A stretch of DNA of 5,936 bases from Desulfobacterales bacterium (GCA_020052975.1 JAGVOC010000435.1:1-5936); one strand, 5' to 3'; positions 1 to 5,858 are shown, numbered from the stretch's first letter. Numbers and translations are program-made. The notes: generated from the letters alone by a model not told the origin.

Positions 1-1146
1 GATGCCTGTGGTAGGGTTTATTGAAAGGGGAATAGTTCCGAGATTCATTACTGAACCTGCTATAAGGTTTACTGTTGCCGTAGTCGTTACGTAACCAGAG
101 AGAGAAAAATCTATAGTTTGAGTTCCCTCAAGTATGTTCGATAGAGCAAAACCTCCGGTTATATCCGTGGAGGTAGTTATAATCGGATCAGACTGAAGAA
201 CTACAGAAACATCACTTAAAAGTTGATTCGTTGATGCATCGATAACCTTGCCTGCAACTGTGCCTGCGGTTGGTTTTTGTGGTGGATTTACAGATACGTA
301 CAATGCACGAAGGGAAAGCGCCGTCAAATACGGATCATCAACCCATGAACCGTTGGGGAGTTGGGTTGCGGTGAGATAATTAATCGCATTCCCAAGAACC
401 GTGGCGTCTGTGGTTAAACCAACCAATGCCAAATATGAACAGGCTGTTTCCAATACGGTAGATATAGGGGTAGAGTTTGCTTCACCTGATCCAAATCCAC
501 CATCTGAATTCTGATGCACTATCAGATAAGCCGTTGCCTTATTCATTGCTGTGGCAATTATTGCAGTCATGGGAAATTGTTGAAGAGTTATTGAAACTAA
601 TGCTGTCATATAGACACTGCTGTCGTCACCCTGATAAAATCCCCATCCTCCATTAGTATTCTGTGTATTTATCAGATAACCCAACGCATAGCTGATTGTC
701 TCCTGATCAGCGTAATTGACCTTGTTTAATGCTTGCAGGGTCAAGGCTGTATCAAGGTTATCGACCTCAAAGTCATCATACCCACCCCAGGCGCCTGTCA
801 AATCGTCAAGGTATGAAATCAAAAGATCTTGGTCGATCCCGGCAACTGAGAGGGCATGGATTCTTTCTGAAAGGTAATCGGTTGTATCTAATCCCTGATA
901 TTGCAGCCAGGAAACGGCATGTGTGTAGTTATATATCCCTGTTTGATTAAGAATCTGCAATGTCTCTATTACTGATACGGTTGAAGGCAATATTTCTATG
1001 GTTGTTGATTCATCTCCCCATGAGCCGTCAGGGTTTTGGGTGGAGGTGAGATAATTGAGGCCGTTGGTGATTTCTGGGTTTTGGGCAAAGACAGATGAAA
1101 TAATCAGGAAATGAAATAAGCATAAAAATAGTATTGCCTTCTTCAT
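1..1146 (-). CDS. Secreted alpha/alpha-toroid (prenyltransferase/squalene-oxidase repeat) protein with carboxypeptidase-regulatory-like domain, C-terminus off the window
   Basis: The frame is open for 382 codons from ATG at 1146 to the left edge with no stop, so the gene is partial. Residues 1-21 form a Sec signal peptide: MKK, a long hydrophobic core, then SVFA before Gln22, a plausible signal peptidase I site. Residues about 27-285 carry repeats of the form 'helix, Q-N-x-(D/N)-G-(S/G)-W/F-G', for example STQNPDGSWGDES near 36-47, NTQNTNGGWGFYQGD near 160-174, HQNSDGGFGSGE near 211-222 and TATQLPNGSWVDD near 259-271. This is the pattern of prenyltransferase/squalene-oxidase repeats, which build an alpha/alpha toroid. 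Residues about 296-375 (AGTVAGKVIDAST, then TTSTDITGGFALSNI and EGTQTIDFSLSGY) match a carboxypeptidase-regulatory-like beta-sandwich. I infer an exported structural or binding protein; no terpene-cyclase DXDD motif is visible, so enzymatic cyclase activity is unlikely. A strong SD, GGAGGAA, lies 4 bases upstream of the start. Function is unknown. Confidence 0.85.
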   Translation of the reverse strand, partial: MKKAILFLCLFHFLIISSVFAQNPEITNGLNYLTSTQNPDGSWGDESTTIEILPSTVSVIETLQILNQTGIYNYTHAVSWLQYQGLDTTDYLSERIHALSVAGIDQDLLISYLDDLTGAWGGYDDFEVDNLDTALTLQALNKVNYADQETISYALGYLINTQNTNGGWGFYQGDDSSVYMTALVSITLQQFPMTAIIATAMNKATAYLIVHQNSDGGFGSGEANSTPISTVLETACSYLALVGLTTDATVLGNAINYLTATQLPNGSWVDDPYLTALSLRALYVSVNPPQKPTAGTVAGKVIDASTNQLLSDVSVVLQSDPIITTSTDITGGFALSNILEGTQTIDFSLSGYVTTTATVNLIAGSVMNLGTIPLSINPTTGI

Positions 1147-1150
1147 AATA

Positions 1151-1157
1151 TTCCTCC
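1151..1157 (-). promoter_or_regulatory. Ribosome binding site for the secreted toroid protein
   Basis: Read on the minus strand the bases are GGAGGAA, a near-perfect Shine-Dalgarno. The GGAGG core ends 6 bases before the ATG at 1146. This fixes the start, which also gives a complete signal peptide. Confidence 0.8.
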
Positions 1158-1200
1158 AACCATATATTTCATATCTTTTATAAAAATAATTGCTATCAAA

Positions 1201-1260
1201 GACGGCTTGATTTCAGGATCAAGATAACATCTTATCGTCCTGAATATACGATCTGCCGTC
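1201..1260 (-). promoter_or_regulatory. Candidate structured 5' leader: three nested stems upstream of the secreted toroid gene
   Basis: Three inverted repeats nest inside one another. The outer stem pairs 1201-1206 with 1255-1260 (GACGGC/GCCGTC). The middle stem pairs 1212-1218 with 1238-1244 (seven perfect pairs, ttcagga/tcctgaa). The inner stem pairs 1223-1227 with 1232-1236 (gataa/ttatc) around a 4-base loop. A further small stem, CTCC/GGAG, sits beside it at 1265-1277. The element lies about 55 bases upstream of the minus-strand start at 1146, so if transcribed it would be in that gene's leader. The pairing is seen directly; a regulatory role is inference. I could not match it to a known riboswitch class. 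No long U-run follows on either strand, so a simple terminator is less likely. Confidence 0.35.
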
Positions 1261-1353
1261 ATGCCTCCTGTCCGGAGTACTTTATCCTCAACAAAAAGGT
1301 CCACCTCTCATCGATTCACGAACCGAAAATGTGAGCCTCGAAGAAGACTTTTC

Positions 1354-1378
1354 AATATTATAGCTATTGCTATATTTA
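1354..1378. repeat. 25-bp imperfect direct repeat, copy 1
   Basis: This copy matches 1548-1572 at 23 of 25 positions, in the same orientation and 194 bases apart. The shared core is tagctattgct, and the two differences are single bases flanking that core. The core's first 8 bases, tagctatt, recur once more at 1722-1729. The role is unknown: possibly paired binding sites, possibly a trace of duplication in AT-rich DNA. Confidence 0.55.
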
Positions 1379-1547
1379 GTCAAGAGATATTCCTTCGCAT
1401 ATTTTGCATTCTTAAATGCAGCTTTTACTTTATTGGTGCATTATTTTTATATTTTGTTAATTAATTCTAGTTTATTGATAATATTAACTATTTTAACTAT
1501 TAAACGTGGCTTTTTTGATGAATATCTTTTATTGAGGAGTCAGTCAG

Positions 1548-1572
1548 AATATTGTAGCTATTGCTTTATTTA
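1548..1572. repeat. 25-bp imperfect direct repeat, copy 2
   Basis: Second copy of the repeat at 1354-1378, with 23 of 25 positions identical. It lies about 250 bases upstream of the Fe-S/TVP38 fusion gene, beyond the usual range for a proximal operator. Confidence 0.55.
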
Positions 1573-1709
1573 TATCAAGCTGAAATGGTTATTGATTCAC
1601 CAACTGCCGGGGCAGGACTACTTACTTCAAGTATTTGAGGGACATGCTCATAAGGGTATCGTTTGTGGGTTTAGTTCCTTCATAGTATCTTGCTATACGT
1701 ATCCATTTG

Positions 1710-1730
1710 CTAATAGAAATTAGCTATTAG
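1710..1730. repeat. 7-bp inverted repeat upstream of the Fe-S/TVP38 fusion gene
   Basis: The half-sites ctaatag (1710-1716) and ctattag (1724-1730) are perfect reverse complements separated by 7 bases. The 14-base centre-to-centre spacing is not a whole number of helical turns, so an operator reading is weak. It lies about 100 bases before the start codon of the plus-strand gene. It is short, and in AT-rich DNA could be chance. Confidence 0.25.
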
Positions 1731-1816
1731 ATTTTACGGTTCTTTGCATTCAGAATAGTAAAGAAGAGTGTTATTATGTGAAGATGAATTAAGGAAATAA
1801 TACTCCAAGCTCTGTC

Positions 1817-1821
1817 AGGTG
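1817..1821 (+). promoter_or_regulatory. Shine-Dalgarno-like AGGTG that favours the ATG start at 1828
   Basis: AGGTG ends 6 bases before ATG 1828. It overlaps the alternative GTG at 1819, which therefore has no SD of its own. The site is moderate in strength, so the start remains uncertain by three codons. Confidence 0.45.
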
Positions 1822-1827
1822 CCCGTT

Positions 1828-3705
1828 ATGCAAGAAACTTTAGATATTCATGCAGAAAAAAAGAAGGTTATTGCCAAAGATTTCAGTCATTTCGATATAC
1901 ACGAGAACCTCAAGGCTGAGCTTTCGGTCATTTCCGGAAAATGCATACAATGCAAGCTCTGTCAGAAAGAATGCGCGTTCCTCGGTAAGTATGGAAAACC
2001 AAAGGATATCTCCGATTCGTACGATCCCGGAAACACTGCACATCAGGGAATGCCGTTTGAATGCAGTCTCTGTCAGCTCTGCGCATCTGTCTGTCCGGTA
2101 AAGATCAACCCGGCACGCATGTTTCTTGAAATGAGACGTGAAACCGTCAGAAAAGGAAAAGGCGATTATCCTGAACATAGCGTCATTCTTGGATATGAAA
2201 AGCGTGGCGTCTCGAAACGGTATTCATACTATGCGCTTCCGGATAGCTGTGACACTGTCTTCTTCCCCGGCTGCACTCTACAGGGTACCCGTCCCAATCA
2301 GGTGCTGAAACTTTATGAACATCTGAAGAAAACTATACCTTCTCTTGGCATTGTGCTTGATTGTTGCACAAAGCCCTCGCATGACCTTGGAAGAGAGCGG
2401 TTCTTTCAGGCAATGTTCCAGGAGATGAAGGGGTATCTGGCAAGAAATGGCATACGCACTGTCATTGTAGCCTGCCCGAACTGTTATAAGATTTTTCAAC
2501 AATACGGGAGAGATGAACTTTCTGTTGTTACCGTTTATGAAGTTATGGCAGAAAAAGGTCTTCCTGAAACCGGCCAGGTGGCGGGAAGTATTACTGTTCA
2601 TGACTCGTGCGGAGTAAGATTCGAAGAAAATATTCACGAATCGGTACGAAACATAGTAAAGAAAAGAGGCTTGCAGATCGACGAAATGAAGCACAGCGGG
2701 AAAAAAACGCTCTGCTGCGGGGAAGGAGGGTCGGTCGGTTTCCTGAATCCTGACCTATCCAGGAAATGGAGTTTCCTGAGAAAAACTGAAGCGGACGGGA
2801 GAAAAATGGTTGCATATTGTGCGGGATGCGCCAACCTCCTCAATTCGATCACCCCCACGAGCCATATTCTGGACCTCACCTTTGAATTGGAAGCCGCCGT
2901 TTCAGGAACAGTGACGGTTTCCAAAGCTCCATTCACATACCTCAACTGTCTCAGGCTGAAAAAACATTTCAAAAACACTCTCATTGCTGCAAAAACGAGA
3001 GAGAGAACATTTTTTGAAGCTGAAGAAAAGGGGAAAGTACAGTTGTTAAAGCGTATAATAATCCTTCTCGTCGTTCTCTCTGCTATCCTTGCCATATGGG
3101 TTACCAATGCAACCCAGTATCTTGAACAGGACGCCCTCAGAGGCCTGATTCAGGGGTATGGTGTACTGGCTCCGGTTATCTATATGCTGATATATACTGT
3201 GGCGCCTGCCTTGTTTTTACCCGGACTTCCCCTCACTATTGCGGGAGGCATTCTCTTCGGACCCTTATGGGGAGTTGTCTATACTATTACAGGCGCCACT
3301 CTGGGCGCCTGCGTGGCTTTTCTTATATCACGATATGTTGCCAGGGAATGGTTAGCAAACAAATTCAGAAGCCCCGGATGGAGAAGACTTGACAAAGGTG
3401 TTGAGAAGCACGGCTGGAAAATTGTTGCGTTTACGCGCCTCATACCAATATTTCCTTTTAATCTTCTGAACTATGCATTCGGACTTACAAAGATACCATT
3501 TCTGCACTATGCCGTCACAACATTTCTCTTTATGCTGCCGGCCTGCATTGCTTTTATAGTCTTCTCGAGTTCTCTTCCGGATGTCTTGAAAGGGAAGATA
3601 TCCCCCTCTTTCCTTGCAGGGGTTGGTCTTATTGCGCTGGTTTCGCTATTCCCTTATTTTTACAGATGTTACAAGACAAAAAAGGGCGAATCAGACCCTC
3701 TGTGA
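1828..3705 (+). CDS. Fusion of HdrD/GlpC-like Fe-S protein (2x[4Fe-4S], 2x CCG) with a TVP38/TMEM64 (VTT) membrane domain
   Basis: Residue numbers count from a possible GTG start at 1819. I prefer ATG 1828, because AGGTG at 1817-1821 sits 6 bases before it while GTG 1819 has no SD. Two ferredoxin-like motifs occur at C42/C45/C48/C52 and C82/C85/C88/C92-Pro, each the classical CxxCxxCxxxC for a [4Fe-4S] cluster. Two CCG cysteine-rich domains follow: C152, C182-C183, C219xxC222, and C264, C299-C300 (CCGEGG), C334xxC337. This is the layout of HdrD and GlpC, which move electrons to disulfides or quinones. The first CCG domain reads CCT rather than CCG. From about 411 the chain becomes hydrophobic with a VTT/TVP38 signature: FLPGLPLTIAGGILFGPLWG (467-486), GATLGACVAFLISRY (492-506), RLIPIFPFNLLNYAFGL (540-556). 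I infer an inner-membrane protein with a cytoplasmic Fe-S part. The substrate is unknown. It overlaps the convergent PP-loop gene by 15 bp. Confidence 0.9.
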   Translation: MQETLDIHAEKKKVIAKDFSHFDIHENLKAELSVISGKCIQCKLCQKECAFLGKYGKPKDISDSYDPGNTAHQGMPFECSLCQLCASVCPVKINPARMFLEMRRETVRKGKGDYPEHSVILGYEKRGVSKRYSYYALPDSCDTVFFPGCTLQGTRPNQVLKLYEHLKKTIPSLGIVLDCCTKPSHDLGRERFFQAMFQEMKGYLARNGIRTVIVACPNCYKIFQQYGRDELSVVTVYEVMAEKGLPETGQVAGSITVHDSCGVRFEENIHESVRNIVKKRGLQIDEMKHSGKKTLCCGEGGSVGFLNPDLSRKWSFLRKTEADGRKMVAYCAGCANLLNSITPTSHILDLTFELEAAVSGTVTVSKAPFTYLNCLRLKKHFKNTLIAAKTRERTFFEAEEKGKVQLLKRIIILLVVLSAILAIWVTNATQYLEQDALRGLIQGYGVLAPVIYMLIYTVAPALFLPGLPLTIAGGILFGPLWGVVYTITGATLGACVAFLISRYVAREWLANKFRSPGWRRLDKGVEKHGWKIVAFTRLIPIFPFNLLNYAFGLTKIPFLHYAVTTFLFMLPACIAFIVFSSSLPDVLKGKISPSFLAGVGLIALVSLFPYFYRCYKTKKGESDPL

Positions 3706-4500
3706 AGTATGAGAAAGATAAGATTGTATTTCATCTTCAGCAGTTGTGAATGCAAATTCATGAAAATACTTTCGCAAAGCCGCTTCGTCAAATATTACTT
3801 TTCCGTCTTTGTCCTGATAATTTTTACTTAACACACATGCAAGCTGTTCTTCTCCTTCTTTCCAGTTCTGGCCGAGAATATCCTCTATTTCCCTGCCTGA
3901 TTTCACGTTCCGGAGCGGCAGAAAAAGCTCTAAATTAAAAATTTTCAGAAATTCGCTATAGGCATCCAGGGCTACCCCTGTCTGGTTGACTTTCACCTTG
4001 CCGTCGTGAGACTCCCTTTCACCTCCAATTACAACAGTACAATTCAGCAGTTTTGCTAAAGGGATCCTGATGGCATGAAAATACAGATGGCATCCTAAAC
4101 AAGGAGTAAAATAACCGTATTTTTTAAACAGTTCAGTGGTATATCTACCGCAGAGTTTCCACCAGAATCGCGGAGAACCGAGCACAATTGCGCTGAATAC
4201 CCTTATGTCCTCTTTTTCAAGCTTCTCCTTCATAAGTTCTGTCTTCCCGAAAGGAACCTTCCAGTTGCCGTATTCCGTTCCGGTAAATGCGATAGTCGGA
4301 ACAATAGCCCTGATGTCTCGAACCCTGCAGGCCCTGATGACTGCTGCGACACTGTCTCTCCCGGCTATTTCTGCAATCGCAACATTCTCTATTCCCCGTA
4401 TTTCTGCTCTCGTTTCATCAGAAAACATCCATTCGGGAAACTCTGCCACAAGTTCAGGTTTGTTTGCCAGGATTTCTAAAAGTTCATTCTCTTTGTTCAT
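3691..4500 (-). CDS. PP-loop superfamily ATPase-like protein with CxxCH motif, substrate unknown
   Basis: This is a 269-residue soluble protein. A strand-loop-helix near residues 40-58 (NVAIAEIAGRDSVAAVIRAC) resembles the ATP-binding PP-loop of the adenine nucleotide alpha-hydrolase fold, usually SGGxDS and here AGRDS (46-50). The D-S pair is kept and the first glycine is replaced. Residues 134-138 (CLGCH) followed by a helix recall the CxxC found in several PP-loop enzymes that carry a metal or Fe-S site, such as tRNA thiolation enzymes and QueC. A conserved-looking patch GGERESHDGKVKVNQ lies at 159-173. Its ATG overlaps the TGA of the upstream ApgM-like gene by 4 bp (4497-4500), and no SD is visible, so translation probably depends on coupling. 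The 3' end overlaps the convergent fusion gene by 15 bp. It could also belong to the universal-stress or ETF-like branch of the same fold. The fold call is fairly secure; the substrate is not known. Confidence 0.75.
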   Translation of the reverse strand: MNKENELLEILANKPELVAEFPEWMFSDETRAEIRGIENVAIAEIAGRDSVAAVIRACRVRDIRAIVPTIAFTGTEYGNWKVPFGKTELMKEKLEKEDIRVFSAIVLGSPRFWWKLCGRYTTELFKKYGYFTPCLGCHLYFHAIRIPLAKLLNCTVVIGGERESHDGKVKVNQTGVALDAYSEFLKIFNLELFLPLRNVKSGREIEDILGQNWKEGEEQLACVLSKNYQDKDGKVIFDEAALRKYFHEFAFTTAEDEIQSYLSHTSQRV

Positions 4501-5795
4501 AGGGTTAAAGAGGTGTAATCTCCGGGATAATACGGTTGATCGACCGGGGTATCCATAAGCCCCTGGAGTTTTGACCTGTCAAGGAAATTAAGGATTAGAC
4601 ACAATAATTCCTTCCCCTTTACGATACCGAGAGCCCCTTTCGCGCAGCTTATTTCATTGTAGTGAGTGACATCGTCTTTCCGGACATATTTCCCGACCAT
4701 TGTGAGCGGCACTGTCTCACCGGTATGGATCATGGCACCGGAGCTTGCAGTAGAATGGTCAGCAGTGATGACCAGCAGGTTCTCCTTGTCCGGTGCGATT
4801 TCGCCTACTGCAACAGACATTGCACGGTCAATCGCCTCTATTACCTCTTTTTTGTACCACGGGTTTTTTGTATGGCCTGCTTCATCAGGCATTTTTGTAT
4901 GAACATGAATAAAATCATACTCATATGCATCTTTTGCAAGCCGGAGGCGATATTTTAGGTCTTCCTCAACGTTCCCTGTATCCTTGACTTTCATGAGGTC
5001 CATCCCCAATTCATTGCAGAGCCCCCAGTATATCGGTCCGGATGAAATGGACAAACCCTTCATGCCCCACTTTTCCCTGAAAGGTATCAGGCTTTTCTTC
5101 CTGCCCGCCCTCTGGGTAACAAGGGCATTGACAGGGAGGAGATTCGCTGTTCTTCTCTGTTTATTGATATCATGGCCCGACAATACCCGATAACACCATA
5201 CGAGGTATTCATTTAACGTCGCTGCCGTATTTTTCGAAGACTGTGTAAAACGCTTCTGCTGGACCGGAAAAACCTTTATAACTTCCCTTCCCTCATATAT
5301 AGGGTCAGAATCGGTTATTTTTTCAGATACATTCCCTTTCAGGAGAAGAAACCCGCGTATACCCTTCGCATGAAACAGTTCAAAGTGGATTCCGTTCTTC
5401 TGAAAACTCCGTATCGATTCCTTCAGAACACGCCCCTCTTCGTTCCCGAGTTCAGGACACCCATAGGTCAGGACAAGATTGTCTCCGCGTTCTTCAACAG
5501 AACATAAATGACAGAGGAGCGCTACATTTTTCTCTCCCACCGGGATGCCTGCTCCCTTTGCTTCGATATACCCTCTTCCCGGGAACTCTTCCCTTTCATA
5601 CCCGAAGATTAAAAAGTGCGCGGTCTCGCTCGACATGGGAACGCCCTGGTAAAAGCTGTGGTACAGCCCGTTCATCCCGATCGATGAAAGATAATCCATA
5701 TGGGGAGTATATGCCGCATAAAGGGGAGTCCTTCCTTCAAAACAGTCCTGTCCCCTGTCCCCCAGACCATCCAGTATGACGAGAATACACCGCAT
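4497..5795 (-). CDS. ApgM-like protein, archaeal-type 2,3-bisphosphoglycerate-independent phosphoglycerate mutase family (alkaline phosphatase superfamily)
   Basis: This is a 432-residue cytoplasmic protein with no signal peptide, slightly longer than the roughly 400-residue ApgM norm. The N-terminus MRCILVILDGLGDR supplies the metal-binding Asp9. GRTPLYAAYTPHMDYL (21-36) is the family's second block. SSETAHFLIFGYE (55-67) carries the presumed nucleophile Ser56. The C-terminal metal site is intact: HVHTKMPDEAGH (297-308, Asp304 and His308), ITADHSTAS (343-351, Asp346 and His347) and His357 in IHTGETVP. ApgM interconverts 3- and 2-phosphoglycerate, but the stretch 90-125 (VALLCHLCSVEER..., then YGCPELGNEEGR) lacks the arginine-rich FR...DRRAGR block that I expect in true ApgM, so the substrate may differ. 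The start at 5795 is set by the VILDG strand. No SD is visible; the upstream bases are A-rich. It is the first gene of a two-gene unit with the PP-loop protein. I leave the symbol blank because of the divergence. Confidence 0.85.
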   Translation of the reverse strand: MRCILVILDGLGDRGQDCFEGRTPLYAAYTPHMDYLSSIGMNGLYHSFYQGVPMSSETAHFLIFGYEREEFPGRGYIEAKGAGIPVGEKNVALLCHLCSVEERGDNLVLTYGCPELGNEEGRVLKESIRSFQKNGIHFELFHAKGIRGFLLLKGNVSEKITDSDPIYEGREVIKVFPVQQKRFTQSSKNTAATLNEYLVWCYRVLSGHDINKQRRTANLLPVNALVTQRAGRKKSLIPFREKWGMKGLSISSGPIYWGLCNELGMDLMKVKDTGNVEEDLKYRLRLAKDAYEYDFIHVHTKMPDEAGHTKNPWYKKEVIEAIDRAMSVAVGEIAPDKENLLVITADHSTASSGAMIHTGETVPLTMVGKYVRKDDVTHYNEISCAKGALGIVKGKELLCLILNFLDRSKLQGLMDTPVDQPYYPGDYTSLTL

Positions 5796-5826
5796 TTTTT
5801 ATTTAACCATAAAGACATTCATTTTT

Positions 5827-5832
5827 ATCATA
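5827..5832 (-). promoter_or_regulatory. Weak candidate -10 box for the ApgM-like/PP-loop operon
   Basis: Read on the minus strand this is TATGAT, one base from the sigma-70 consensus TATAAT, about 30 bases upstream of the ATG at 5795. No good -35 hexamer is found at 16-18 bases. The nearest, TGGACA inside the IS-like end (5846-5851), is only 13 bases away. The call rests on the -10 alone. Confidence 0.2.
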
Positions 5833-5840
5833 GATATTTA

Positions 5841-5858
5841 GAGTCTGTCCATAAACTA
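5841..5858. mobile_element. Possible insertion-sequence end (terminal inverted repeat)
   Basis: The bases gagtctgtccataaac resemble the GAG-x-CTGTCC-type ends seen on several bacterial insertion-sequence families. They lie immediately after the stop codon of the partial frame at 5856-5936, as expected where a transposase gene runs up to its element's end. Only one end is in the window, so neither the partner repeat nor a target duplication can be seen. If real, the element lies about 45 bases upstream of the ApgM-like start. Confidence 0.3.

Larger units (their letters stand above)
1147..1818. other. Intergenic region without a convincing gene
   Basis: This 672-base spacer separates two divergently oriented genes and should hold both promoters. 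Apart from the SD at 1151-1157 and the nested hairpin at 1201-1260, I see no gene. Frames of 67 and 118 codons exist here (1261-1464 and 1367-1723), but they lack a good SD, match no family I recognise, and look hydrophobic only because the DNA between about 1350 and 1600 is so AT-rich. Other structure: a 25-bp direct repeat (1354-1378 and 1548-1572), a short palindrome ctgccggggcag at 1604-1615, and a 7-bp inverted repeat (1710-1716 with 1724-1730). No promoter hexamer pair stands out clearly enough to call. Confidence 0.6.

Noticed and set aside
729..950. 73-codon plus-strand frame
   Set aside because: It lies wholly antisense to the toroid gene, whose frame is supported by repeats and a signal peptide.
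1201..1277. Cyclic-di-GMP (GEMM) or cobalamin riboswitch
   Set aside because: The conserved sequence blocks of these classes are not found in the hairpin region or just upstream of it.
1261..1464. 67-codon frame on the plus strand
   Set aside because: No SD, basic then hydrophobic composition without recognisable motifs, and it runs through the candidate hairpin and AT-rich segment.
1604..1615. Palindrome ctgccggggcag as a terminator
   Set aside because: The loop is only two bases and no T-run follows on either strand; there is also no gene ending nearby.
1367..1723. 118-codon frame on the plus strand in the intergenic region
   Set aside because: It begins with TTG, has no SD, and its hydrophobic first half is what AT-rich DNA gives by composition. 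No family resemblance.
2278..3107. Minus-strand frames of 138, 74 and 157 codons
   Set aside because: They are antisense to the Fe-S/TVP38 fusion gene and show no domain or SD.
1828..3705. Glycolate oxidase iron-sulfur subunit (GlcF) or GlpC proper
   Set aside because: The Fe-S and CCG layout is shared, but the C-terminal VTT membrane domain and the lack of neighbouring glpA/B or glcD/E genes argue against these names.
4136..4558. 140-codon plus-strand frame
   Set aside because: It is antisense to the PP-loop and ApgM-like genes; its serine-rich composition is a shadow effect.
4497..5795. Phosphopentomutase or GpmI-type phosphoglycerate mutase
   Set aside because: The order of motifs and the length near 430 residues match the ApgM branch; GpmI is about 510 residues with a large inserted transferase domain.
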